Of a stretch of 64,000 nt of DNA, positions 44,454-53,115 are shown piece after piece. The stretch's first letter is position 1. The number at the start of each line of letters is the position of its first letter. A program made the translations under genes and the position numbers. The notes beneath the pieces are model-generated. The model did not search any database. It was not told the DNA's origin and saw only the letters and a list, made by a program, of their open reading frames with translations. The stretch is from an uncultured Clostridia bacterium (lineage in GTDB: Bacteria; Bacillota; Clostridia; Christensenellales; UBA1242), in contig CALWKF010000005.1 in the NCBI GenBank assembly GCA_944381215.1, positions 1 through 64,000 of the forward strand, in the 5' to 3' direction.

Positions 44454-45554
44454 CTACTTACAAGCCCGCACAATTATATTCGCGAGCTTGGTTAAAGAGT
44501 TGCTGGGGATAGCGTTTTGCATGCTAGCCATAATTATAGGGGCTTTGCTTTTTAGAGCGCGGAAATTTTCAATTAAAGTGGTACTATTTAAGTCCTGGTC
44601 GTCGAGCACGAGCGCGTAACCCTTTTTGCTAAAGTATCTAGCGTTTTCGACTTGGTCGCCACGACTGCCTTTTTTCAGCGGAATGATTAGCATGGGAATT
44701 TGGTGAGCCAGGAGTTCGAAAAGCGAGTTACTGCCTCCGCGAGTGATTGCAAAATTCGCAAGCGAAAGAAGTTCGCTTAGGTCGTCCACAAACTCGACCT
44801 GAATATAATTTTTGTGGCGCAATGCATTACCTTTGCCTCGGCCTACGATGTGGACGATTTGGCAATTTTTTGTTAGCTCATCCACGGCACCAAATACCGC
44901 CTCGTTAATGCTCTTTGCGCCTTGGCTCCCGCCCATGATTACGCAAAGGGGTAAATTGTCGGGGTTAAACTTTTGCCGAAGCCTCTTTTTGTCCTGTTCG
45001 AGTGTGCTGGATGAGTTGTTAGGAGCAAGTGGTGGGCCGATGTAGATGCCGTGCTTTACCTTTTTGGCGGTGTCCTCAAAGGTCGTGGCCACAACATCAG
45101 CATACTTAACTGCAATCTTGTTTGCTAAACCTAAGGAGTAGTCGCTCTCGTGAATGACTAGCGGAATGTTTTTTGAGGCAAGGGCGACGGGCAGGGACAC
45201 ATAGCCACCCTTCGAGAAAATGACTTCGGGCTTGATTTTTTCGAGTAAGCCCTTCGTTTGCTTCACTGCTCTGTAAAGTTTTACGGGAATTAAAAGGTTA
45301 CTGAAGTCAAGACTTCGGCGGAGTTTTACGACGGGAATGGGGTAGAACTCAACGGTAGTGCCACCCTCGAGTACATCCTTTTTTACGCCCTTGTTTCTTT
45401 CTAAAAAACTAAGGAGCAATTTTTTCTCGGGGCCGTCAGCACTCCCAAGGTACACGATGCGCTCAAAATGCGGAGTGAGGAGTGGTATGAGATTTAAGTT
45501 TGTGGTAACATGCCCCGCGGTCCCACCACCAGTTAATACAATCGTTTTTGCCAT
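44454..45554 (-). CDS. murG: Undecaprenyl-PP-MurNAc-pentapeptide GlcNAc transferase MurG
   Basis: 366 residues from the ATG at 45554, with AGGGGG before it; an in-frame ATG 27 bases upstream lacks a ribosome site. GT28 glycosyltransferase: TGGGTAGHVTTNLNLIP near the N-terminus, SKGGYVSLPVALAS, VIMGGSQGAKSINEAV, and the C-terminal TRGGSNSLFELLAHQIPMLIIPL. Converts lipid I to lipid II. It faces the small HTH gene and is divergent from the topoisomerase B gene. Confidence 0.95.
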   Translation of the reverse strand: MAKTIVLTGGGTAGHVTTNLNLIPLLTPHFERIVYLGSADGPEKKLLLSFLERNKGVKKDVLEGGTTVEFYPIPVVKLRRSLDFSNLLIPVKLYRAVKQTKGLLEKIKPEVIFSKGGYVSLPVALASKNIPLVIHESDYSLGLANKIAVKYADVVATTFEDTAKKVKHGIYIGPPLAPNNSSSTLEQDKKRLRQKFNPDNLPLCVIMGGSQGAKSINEAVFGAVDELTKNCQIVHIVGRGKGNALRHKNYIQVEFVDDLSELLSLANFAITRGGSNSLFELLAHQIPMLIIPLKKGSRGDQVENARYFSKKGYALVLDDQDLNSTTLIENFRALKSKAPIIMASMQNAIPSNSLTKLANIIVRACK

Positions 45555-45635
45555 AATTTGCCCCCTAGTTAGACTTAACAATATTGTATGTTAATTCAAC
45601 AAAATTATGTACAATCTCGTAAATTAATCCTGCTA

Positions 45636-45664
45636 TTGACACCCGCGCCGTTTTATGTTATATA
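45636..45664 (+). promoter_or_regulatory. Possible promoter of a short transcript
   Basis: TTGACA (45636-45641), 17 bases, TATATA (45659-45664). The next signal downstream is the terminator at 45746, with no gene between them. Confidence 0.4.
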
Positions 45665-45670
45665 TTAAAT

Positions 45671-45781
45671 ATAATATAAGGATAATAGGTTACAATGGCA
45701 ATATAATCTAAAAGATAAGGTAAATATTAGGTAAGCCTTATTAGTAAACTTCGTGGATATAATATCTACGGAGTTTTTTAT
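45671..45781 (+). ncRNA. Candidate small RNA between murG and the topoisomerase B gene
   Basis: About 110 bases bounded by a promoter-like sequence and a strong terminator, with no credible frame. I do not recognise a known RNA family or riboswitch. It could be a leader of the topoisomerase gene ending in a regulated terminator. Confidence 0.3.
45746..45781 (+). terminator. Strong Rho-independent terminator
   Basis: AAACTTCGTGGAT pairs with ATCTACGGAGTTT over 13 positions (two G-U), 5-base loop, then TTTTT. Confidence 0.85.
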
Positions 45782-46071
45782 TAAGCGATAGAGTGCTTTT
45801 GTCGCACGGTCATGATTATTTTATTTAGGCTCGATAGCGTGTTAATTTGTGTCACGGGAAAGGGCATTCATATAAATAAGACCATAAAAATTCAACTTCT
45901 AATGGGCATTTTTTGTGCTAAATACAAGGCAATTTGTCGTAAAAATAAAGAAAAAAGCCAGGAAATGAATAAAAAAACAAAAAATTATGCGTAAAATAAT
46001 TTTCTAAATTTAAAATTTTGTGTTAAAATATTATATAACATTTTAGCAAGTGCTAATTAGAGGAGTGAAAA

Positions 46072-48030
46072 TTGTCTAAAACTTACGATTCAAAAGATAT
46101 TGTCGTACTAGAAGGGCTCGATGCTGTGCGTATGCGCCCAGGTATGTACATAGGCACCACGGGGCCAAAGGGCCTACACCATCTGCTGTGGGAGATTGTG
46201 GACAACTCGGTCGACGAGATTGCAAACGGCTACGGCGACACAATCAAAGTAACTCTTGAAGAGGACGGCAGTGCACAGGTCGAGGACAACGGCCGTGGTA
46301 TTCCCGTCGATATTCACCCGCAAATGAAAGTCAGCGGTGTTGAAGTCGTATTTACGCAGTTGCACGCGGGCGGAAAGTTTGGAAACGATAACTATTCCTT
46401 CTCGGGCGGACTGCACGGCGTCGGCGCATCTGTTGCAAACGCGCTCTCTCGGTGGCTCACTGTGTCCGTTTTCCGCGAAGGGTACGAGTATGAAATGCAG
46501 TTTGAGAGCAAGGGCAGTGGTAACAAAATCAAGAGCGGTGTCCCCGTAGCCCCTCTAAAAAAGGTGGGTAAAACCAATAGAACGGGTACCTTGGTCCGCT
46601 TTATGCCCGACGACCGCGTGTTTGAGGACATCACCTTTGACCTAGAAACCGTATCGAAGCGTCTCCGCGAAATCGCCTTTCTAAACCGCGGAATCAGGAT
46701 AATTTTGGTTGACGAGCGCAAACTCGAGAACGGCGAGCCCTTTACCCAAGAGTATCGCTACGAAGGGGGCCTTAGCGACTTCGTAAAATACCTAAATGAG
46801 AATAAGACCGTCGAGCACCCCGACCCAATTTACATCGAGGCAAAGAGCGACCTTGTGCACATGGCGTGCGCTATGCAGTACACAAATAGTTACACCGAAA
46901 ACACATTTAGTTATGTAAACAACATCCCCACGAGCGAGGGTGGTACCCACGAAGCAGGCCTCAAAAACGCAATTACTCGCGCCTTCAATGACTTGGGCAA
47001 GCGCGCGGGGCTTATTAAAGACAAGGACCCCGCACTCACTGGTGAAGATTACCGCGAGGGACTTACTATCGTGCTCGCAATAAAAATGCGCAACGTGCAG
47101 TTCGAGGGCCAGACCAAGACCAAGCTCGGCAACACTGAGATAAAGCCCGAAGTGGAAAACCTAGCGTACACGAAATTACTCGAGTACTTCGACCAAAACA
47201 ATCACAAAAAGGTGCTCGAGCTCGCAATCAACAAGGGTAAGGCTGCAGCAAAGGTTCGTGAGGCTGCCAGAAAGGCCAAGGAAATCACCCGCGCGAAAAA
47301 CAGCATAGAAAACAGCAACCTTGTCGGCAAACTCAGCAGTTGTACAGGCAAAAAGCCCGAGAACAACGAGCTCTTTATCGTAGAGGGTGATAGTGCGGGC
47401 GGTAGTGCGAAAATGGCGCGTGATCGGAGTTTTCAGGCGATTTTGCCACTTCGTGGAAAGCCATTAAATGCCGAGAAAAAGAGGTTACAGCAAGTGCTTG
47501 CGAACGAGGAAATCCGCACAATAATTAGTGCCCTAGGGACTGGTATCGGCGAGGACTTTAACCTGTCTAATCTCAAATACCACAAGGTAATCATCCTTAG
47601 CGATGCCGACCAAGACGGTGCGCACATCAGGGCAATTTTACTGACATTCTTTTTTAGGTATATGAAGGAACTCGTGCTAAATGGCCACGTCTACATCGGC
47701 TTGCCTCCTCTGTACAAGGTGCAGAAGCGCGACACGATCGAATATGTCTACTCGGATGCGGAGTTGCCAGAGGCGATTGAGCGAATAGGCAAGGGCTACA
47801 CGATTCAGCGTTACAAAGGTCTAGGTGAAATGAACCCCGAGCAACTTTGGGACACGACCATGAACCCCGCCACGCGCTCGCTAATGCGTGTAACTCTTGA
47901 GGATGTCGCCAATGCCGAACTCATGATTACTACTCTCATGGGCGACAATATTGAGGCCCGCAAGGCTTATATTAGTGAGCACGCGAACTTCAACAAGGTC
48001 GACAACTTCAAACCTACGAACAGCCAATAA
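46072..48030 (+). CDS. Type IIA DNA topoisomerase, subunit B (GyrB/ParE family)
   Basis: 652 residues with a TTG start after AGAGGAG. GHKL ATPase: LEGLDAVRMRPGMYIG, EIVDNSVDEIANG, VEDNGRGIPV, GGLHGVGASVANALS. The transducer has KTKLGNTEIKP. TOPRIM: EGDSAGGSAKMARDR (about 438-452), PLRGKPLNAEK, DADQDGAHIR (about 511-520). C-terminal QRYKGLGEMNPEQLWDTTM is present. Length and motifs fit both GyrB and ParE. The matching A subunit is nearby but separated by an LRR gene and seems to lack the gyrase-specific box, so a second, topo IV-like enzyme is as likely as gyrase. Confidence 0.93.
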   Translation: MSKTYDSKDIVVLEGLDAVRMRPGMYIGTTGPKGLHHLLWEIVDNSVDEIANGYGDTIKVTLEEDGSAQVEDNGRGIPVDIHPQMKVSGVEVVFTQLHAGGKFGNDNYSFSGGLHGVGASVANALSRWLTVSVFREGYEYEMQFESKGSGNKIKSGVPVAPLKKVGKTNRTGTLVRFMPDDRVFEDITFDLETVSKRLREIAFLNRGIRIILVDERKLENGEPFTQEYRYEGGLSDFVKYLNENKTVEHPDPIYIEAKSDLVHMACAMQYTNSYTENTFSYVNNIPTSEGGTHEAGLKNAITRAFNDLGKRAGLIKDKDPALTGEDYREGLTIVLAIKMRNVQFEGQTKTKLGNTEIKPEVENLAYTKLLEYFDQNNHKKVLELAINKGKAAAKVREAARKAKEITRAKNSIENSNLVGKLSSCTGKKPENNELFIVEGDSAGGSAKMARDRSFQAILPLRGKPLNAEKKRLQQVLANEEIRTIISALGTGIGEDFNLSNLKYHKVIILSDADQDGAHIRAILLTFFFRYMKELVLNGHVYIGLPPLYKVQKRDTIEYVYSDAELPEAIERIGKGYTIQRYKGLGEMNPEQLWDTTMNPATRSLMRVTLEDVANAELMITTLMGDNIEARKAYISEHANFNKVDNFKPTNSQ

Positions 48031-48035
48031 TTTAT

Positions 48036-48345
48036 AATACCTAATCTACTGCGTCGTATGTCAAAAATCGCTCAGTTATGTATGTCTTTATACATGCCTT
48101 CGTGATTTTTGGCATGCTCCTTGTATCTTAGGCATTCTAAATTATTGGGGAATGTACTCTGTTCGGGGTGGTAGTGTGTAGGAATATGTATGCAGTAAAT
48201 TTATTGGGAGTGCGCCCACGCACCCGCATTCTGCATTGTTCGTGCACCATACTCTGTTGGAGTGGGGGATGTGTAGGGTATTTTTTGAGGTAATCTACCG
48301 CGTGTGTGGCTACACACCGCCCACGCATGTTACTATTATGAGCAG
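48036..48345. repeat. GC-rich structured element, copy 2 (after topoisomerase B gene)
   Basis: Parallels the block after nusG. Hairpin A: ATGTC-AAAAATCGC (48058-48071) with GTGATTTTT-GGCAT (48102-48115), enclosing ATGTAT/ATACAT, then GCATGCTCCTTGTATCT. Next ATTCTAAATTATT, a GT-rich stretch, TTTATTGGGAGTGCGCCCAC with a GTGCG/CGCAC hairpin, and a GTGTGT/ACACAC tetraloop hairpin (48302-48317). Pairing is kept although the bases differ from copy 1. Fills the 340-base gap before the LRR gene. Confidence 0.6.
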
Positions 48346-48370
48346 GACTGCTCGCTAAAAGGTTTTTAAT

Positions 48371-50578
48371 ATGCAAGAATTTGAAAAATTTACAATTAGT
48401 GATGATGGGGTCTTGACTGTTAAGTCGGGAGTTACTTCGATATCTTCGAGTGATTTCGCCATTTATTTAGGGGCAATCAAGAAAGTTGTCTTGCCCGAGG
48501 GTATTAGGACTATCGGGCCAAATGCGTTTCGCGACTTTGTGTCAATGACTGAAATCAATCTACCTGACTCAATCGACCCAAAAGGCATAGGCGATGGTGC
48601 ATTTTACGGATGTACTTCGCTCGAAAAGATTAAACTCCCCAAAAACCTAGCCGAAGTACCGCAAAATATGTGCTTTGGCTGTGAAAGCCTAAACAGTGTC
48701 GAGATGGGCGATGAGGTCAAATATATTGGGCGCGTGGCGTTTGGAAAGTGTACACAACTCACGAGTTTTACTTGCCCCCGCGAATTGACGGTAATTAACG
48801 AAGGCGCGTTTGTAGACTGCGCGAATCTTGAATCAATTACGTTTAATGACAAGTTAAAAATTGTGTCATACGATGCGTTTTCGGACACCAAATTATCGAG
48901 GCTCGTGCTCCCCGATTCAGTCGAGGCGTTTTTTGCGGCGGTGAGCGGAAACGAGTTTGATTTCGTGTCGCTCCCATACAAGGCTGACTTCGACCGCGCC
49001 GACTCTTTTTTGGAGCTTGACGTTCGCTATAAAGATAAAATTGTACACGGCAATCGTGATGAAATGGGCTCCGTAATTACTGGCGACCCGAAATACGGCG
49101 CGATTTTGGTAGACTGTGAGACCTTGGGCGGAAACTCCTTAGTTTTCGAGGTTGTCCCTAAAAATAGCAAAATTTATTTTGGTGATAAAGAGGGGAAATT
49201 AGTTGTCATGCCCTTTGCCGATATTAGAGCAAAGGTTACCAGCAGAAACGAACTAGAGGCCTTGCGCACTAAACAATTTCCCAAGCTCCTCGACTTTTGG
49301 TTTGCGCTAAAAGACTCAAACAAAAATATGAATAAAACCCCGTTACCAAATATCGCAGTGGTTAAGGGAATGCCACGCGACGAAATACCACAGTTTTACC
49401 TAAATAACAATATGGAAAACTGGGTCGAAATTTCGAGAATTGCTAATTGCCAGACCGATGAGGGCAGGAGTTCGCTATTTGGACTTGCGCACGCACTCGG
49501 CGTATTTAGTAACAGCGGGGCAGAGTCGAAAGAGGCGACAAACTACATAAAAATGTACATTCTAGACAACTATTCCGAAGACCAAATTCACGAAATGTTC
49601 AACTTTAATGCCGAAGATACCCCCTATAACCCCGAGTTTGCCAAGTTTTTTATGCAGTACTTTAACAAAAACCCGCGATTTATGCAAATTCCCGATGAAA
49701 TAACGGACACGATTACCGATTATATGAACGCGGCGCACGATTCATTCAAGAAAGTGCTCGAGGCTTTTCCAAACAAACGCGTGGTCACGAGGCAAGATAA
49801 CGACCGCTTAACCCCCGAAATTGTGGGCAAATTTCTAAACACTACCTCGTATAAAAACGTCCCTAGCGACCTAATGCCACTTGCCAAAACGGTCTCCAAA
49901 TACGGTTACTCGCGTGAGGCGTTTGATAAACTGGCCTCGTGGTATCAAGAGGGCGTGGCAATTCCCGAAAATAGATTGCGACTATTTTGCGAACCCGACA
50001 CTGTTCTTAACACGGGCGAAGATAGAGTCGTAACCTACGAGCTTTTGGGCAAGAAAAACCCGCTATGTGCAGTGCTCGGGGACATTACAAATTGTTGTCA
50101 GCGCGTAAACAATGTCGGCGGAAATTGCGTAAAGTACGGAATGACCGAGCCAAATTCAGGTTTTGTGGTACTAAGATCAGGCAGTCAAATCATCGGGCAA
50201 GCGTGGGTGTGGTATGACGAAACTACGCACCAGTTAACGCTCGACAATATCGAGGTGCCTCGGGCTGTGCAGAACGTGATTCAAAAGGATAGCAACTACC
50301 AAACCGAAATCATTGACTGCCTAGATAGACTTGGTTCGGGCTTTGTCGCTGGAATGGAGAAACGAGGGTTAAAGGTTAGTAAAGTTACAATAGGAAAGGG
50401 TTATAATGATTTTAATAACATTCTCGAAAAACACTATAAAACGCTTGAGAGTGTTCAAACCTTGACTGAATATAATGGATATACCGATGCAGCGGGCGCG
50501 CAATTTTTGTTGACCACGCCCGAGCAAGAGCGAATAAAGAAAAATGCCATTTATAACATGATGGAGCAAACTAGGTAA
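48371..50578 (+). CDS. Leucine-rich repeat (BspA-like) protein with C-terminal 'DITNCC' domain, paralog 1
   Basis: 735 residues, no signal peptide or membrane helix, so probably cytoplasmic. Residues ~15-210 are BspA-type LRR_5 repeats (for example VVLPEGIRTIGPNAFRDFVS and MCFGCESLNSVEMGDEVKYI). Residues ~300-560 are a mostly helical region shared with the paralog (AHALGVFSNSGAESKEATNY; KMYILDNYSEDQ). The C-terminal ~150 begin LGDITNCCQRVNNVGGNC and include GFVVLRSGSQIIGQAWVWYD and LDNIEVP, which resemble GNAT-like strands (inference). Sits between the two topoisomerase subunit genes. Confidence 0.85.
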   Translation: MQEFEKFTISDDGVLTVKSGVTSISSSDFAIYLGAIKKVVLPEGIRTIGPNAFRDFVSMTEINLPDSIDPKGIGDGAFYGCTSLEKIKLPKNLAEVPQNMCFGCESLNSVEMGDEVKYIGRVAFGKCTQLTSFTCPRELTVINEGAFVDCANLESITFNDKLKIVSYDAFSDTKLSRLVLPDSVEAFFAAVSGNEFDFVSLPYKADFDRADSFLELDVRYKDKIVHGNRDEMGSVITGDPKYGAILVDCETLGGNSLVFEVVPKNSKIYFGDKEGKLVVMPFADIRAKVTSRNELEALRTKQFPKLLDFWFALKDSNKNMNKTPLPNIAVVKGMPRDEIPQFYLNNNMENWVEISRIANCQTDEGRSSLFGLAHALGVFSNSGAESKEATNYIKMYILDNYSEDQIHEMFNFNAEDTPYNPEFAKFFMQYFNKNPRFMQIPDEITDTITDYMNAAHDSFKKVLEAFPNKRVVTRQDNDRLTPEIVGKFLNTTSYKNVPSDLMPLAKTVSKYGYSREAFDKLASWYQEGVAIPENRLRLFCEPDTVLNTGEDRVVTYELLGKKNPLCAVLGDITNCCQRVNNVGGNCVKYGMTEPNSGFVVLRSGSQIIGQAWVWYDETTHQLTLDNIEVPRAVQNVIQKDSNYQTEIIDCLDRLGSGFVAGMEKRGLKVSKVTIGKGYNDFNNILEKHYKTLESVQTLTEYNGYTDAAGAQFLLTTPEQERIKKNAIYNMMEQTR

Positions 50579-50618
50579 CTCAACAATTAAATAATTAACA
50601 CTAAAAAAGGTTTTATTT

Positions 50619-53075
50619 ATGAAAAAAGAAAAAGATAACGAAGAAAAGAAATTAAGCACAGGTTCGATTGACCTTGCAACGTCTGGCGGAATTATCGAGT
50701 GCGGTATGGACGAAGTCTTGCACACAAGCATGATGCCATATAGTGAATTTGTCATTCTCGACCGCGCATTACCTCGCGTAGAAGACGGGTTAAAGCCTGT
50801 TCAACGCAGAATTTTGTACGCCATGATGGAGTTGGGACTCACTCCAGACAAGCCCTTTAAAAAGTCCGCGCGTATCGTCGGTGAATGCTTGGGTAAATAC
50901 CACCCGCACGGCGACACCTCGGTGTATGATGCCATGGTGCGTATGGCCCAGCCACATAACATGCGCGAGATTTTGGTCCAAGGCCACGGAAACTTTGGTA
51001 GTAACGACGGCGACTCTGCCGCTGCAATGCGTTATACGGAGGCACGGCTCGCTCCTCTAGCACTAGAACTGCTTCGCGACCTCGACAAAGATACCGTGAG
51101 GTGGAGCCTTAACTTCGACGACACCTTAAAGGAGCCCGACATGCTTCCAGGAAGATTTCCAAATCTCTTGGTAAATGGTGCCAGCGGTATCGCCGTAGGA
51201 CTCGCTACGAACATTCCTCCGCACAACCTCGCCGAAGTCATCGACGGGGTAGTTGCCTATATCGACAACCCAAAAATCACCTTAAAGCAGATGATGAAAT
51301 ACATTAAGGGCCCCGATTTCCCGACGGGCGCATTGATGACCACTGACGAGTTGGAAAAGGCATATAGTACAGGTAAGGGCAAAATCATGATGATTGCCAA
51401 GTACCACATCGAAGAGGGTAAGAACGACAAGAAAAACATCGTAATCACCGAACTTCCATATCAGGTAAACAAGGCAAAATTGCTTCAAACAATTGTGGAA
51501 CTCAGCGAGGAAAAAACGGGCGTACTCTCTGGCATTGCAGAGGTTAGGGACGAGTCCGACCGAAATGGTATGCGCGCAGTAATCTCAGTTAAAAAGGACG
51601 GAAATGTCCAGGCGATTATCGATAACTTGCTAAAAAGTACTGACTTAAAGTGCAGTTTTGCCATTAACATGGTGGCAATCGCAAACGGCAAGCCAAAGAC
51701 CCTAGGGTTACTTGAAATTATCAGTTATTATGTCGAGTACCAGCGCGAGATAATTTTACGTCGTAGCAAGTACGACCTCGAGGTTGCAAAGGAACGTAGC
51801 CACATTTTAGAGGGCTTACTCATTGCGATTAAGAACATCGACGAAGTCGTAAAAATAATTAAAAAGGCCGTATCGACTGCCGACGCGAAAATGAAATTAA
51901 AGGACCGCTTTGTGCTTTCCGAGAGACAGGCACAGGCGATTCTCGACATGCGCCTCGCTAGACTTACTCACCTCGAGGTAAACAAAATCACCGACGAGTT
52001 AAAGGAGTTAAAACTTTTAATCGATAAACTCACCGCGATTATAAAGAGCACCGCTTTGCAGTACCAGACCGTGAAAGAGGAAATCTTGGAGATAAAGAAG
52101 AAGTACAAGAACCCTCGCCGTACCCAGATTTTGGGCAAAGAGGAAAAGGTCGAGATTGAAACCGTGCAAGTCGACGTTGCTGTTCCCATGGTGTTAGGGC
52201 TGACTGCCGAAGGGTACTTGAAGGCCTTCGAGCAAAAGACGTACTCGGGCGCGCAAAAGGAGTTGAAGGACGGTGCGAGCCTCAGCCAAATTCACACGCA
52301 AATAATTCATGTCAAGTCGGACACCGACATTTTAGCGTTTACATCCCTTGGCTACTGCATCCGCTTTAATATGTCCGACCTCAAGCCGTGCAAGTATCGC
52401 GACAAGGGCACCAACCCGCGCGACATCTTTAACGAGTTCGCAATGGATGAGCGTATTGTAGCCCTTATCCCTGCCGAGTTTGAGGAAAACGACCCTAGGA
52501 ACCTACTCTTCTTTACGCGTCAAGGCATGGTCAAAAAGACCGCGTTTACCGAATACAACACAGTGAAGAGTTATATTCAGGCGGTAAAAATTAAAGAGGA
52601 CGACGTCGTTATCAATGTCGAATTCGATGTAGAGGGCCACGACATGATTTTTGCCACTGCTTATGGCCAAGTGCTGTTTGCGACAAAAGATGACGTGCCG
52701 ATTCAAGGCAGAGTCTCGGGCGGTGTCCGTGGTGTCAACTTCTATGAGGGCGACTACTGCGTGCTGGCAGGCCTTACCCCTGATGAAGGTGAAATGGTCG
52801 TAGTTACCGAAAATGCCGTCGCAAAGCGCGTAATTTTAGCGCAAATCGACAAACTGCCAAGATACCGCAAGGGTGTTAGATTAATTCTACTAAGTAAAGA
52901 GGACAAAATCACCTTTGCCACTTGCATCACAGACCCCGCTGACTTAGCACTTATTACCGACGAGGGCGTTGTCGCTAAAAACTCCGAAAAAATCGACATC
53001 ATCCCGCGCGAAAAGAAGGGGAATCCGTTGCCGAAAATAAAGAAGGTTACGACTGGCTATAAAATTAAAATATAA
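50619..53075 (+). CDS. Type IIA DNA topoisomerase, subunit A (GyrA/ParC family)
   Basis: 818 residues. The breakage-reunion domain has [48 protein letters not shown], and catalytic Tyr in [11 protein letters not shown] (about 139). The fluoroquinolone-site position equivalent to E. coli Ser83 is Thr (HGDTSVYD). A C-terminal beta-pinwheel is present with several blades ([42 protein letters not shown]). The QRRGGKG gyrase box expected in blade 1 reads [10 protein letters not shown] instead, so DNA wrapping may be lost. More likely a topo IV/GyrA-like second enzyme than canonical GyrA. Confidence 0.93.
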   Translation: MKKEKDNEEKKLSTGSIDLATSGGIIECGMDEVLHTSMMPYSEFVILDRALPRVEDGLKPVQRRILYAMMELGLTPDKPFKKSARIVGECLGKYHPHGDTSVYDAMVRMAQPHNMREILVQGHGNFGSNDGDSAAAMRYTEARLAPLALELLRDLDKDTVRWSLNFDDTLKEPDMLPGRFPNLLVNGASGIAVGLATNIPPHNLAEVIDGVVAYIDNPKITLKQMMKYIKGPDFPTGALMTTDELEKAYSTGKGKIMMIAKYHIEEGKNDKKNIVITELPYQVNKAKLLQTIVELSEEKTGVLSGIAEVRDESDRNGMRAVISVKKDGNVQAIIDNLLKSTDLKCSFAINMVAIANGKPKTLGLLEIISYYVEYQREIILRRSKYDLEVAKERSHILEGLLIAIKNIDEVVKIIKKAVSTADAKMKLKDRFVLSERQAQAILDMRLARLTHLEVNKITDELKELKLLIDKLTAIIKSTALQYQTVKEEILEIKKKYKNPRRTQILGKEEKVEIETVQVDVAVPMVLGLTAEGYLKAFEQKTYSGAQKELKDGASLSQIHTQIIHVKSDTDILAFTSLGYCIRFNMSDLKPCKYRDKGTNPRDIFNEFAMDERIVALIPAEFEENDPRNLLFFTRQGMVKKTAFTEYNTVKSYIQAVKIKEDDVVINVEFDVEGHDMIFATAYGQVLFATKDDVPIQGRVSGGVRGVNFYEGDYCVLAGLTPDEGEMVVVTENAVAKRVILAQIDKLPRYRKGVRLILLSKEDKITFATCITDPADLALITDEGVVAKNSEKIDIIPREKKGNPLPKIKKVTTGYKIKI

Positions 53076-53115
53076 TTATTAAAGTATGCGTAAAGTTTCA
53101 AATTCAGGAGGCAAT

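Larger units (their letters stand above)
45555..46071. other. Gap between murG and the topoisomerase B gene
   Basis: About 517 bases. Besides the candidate short transcript at 45671-45781, it has a weak 60-codon frame (45812-45994) without ribosome site that I do not accept. AGAGGAG precedes the TTG start at 46072. Confidence 0.5.

Noticed and set aside
45812-45994. 60-codon frame before the topoisomerase B gene
   Set aside because: No ribosome site, low-complexity Lys/Asn content, and lies in an AT-rich gap.
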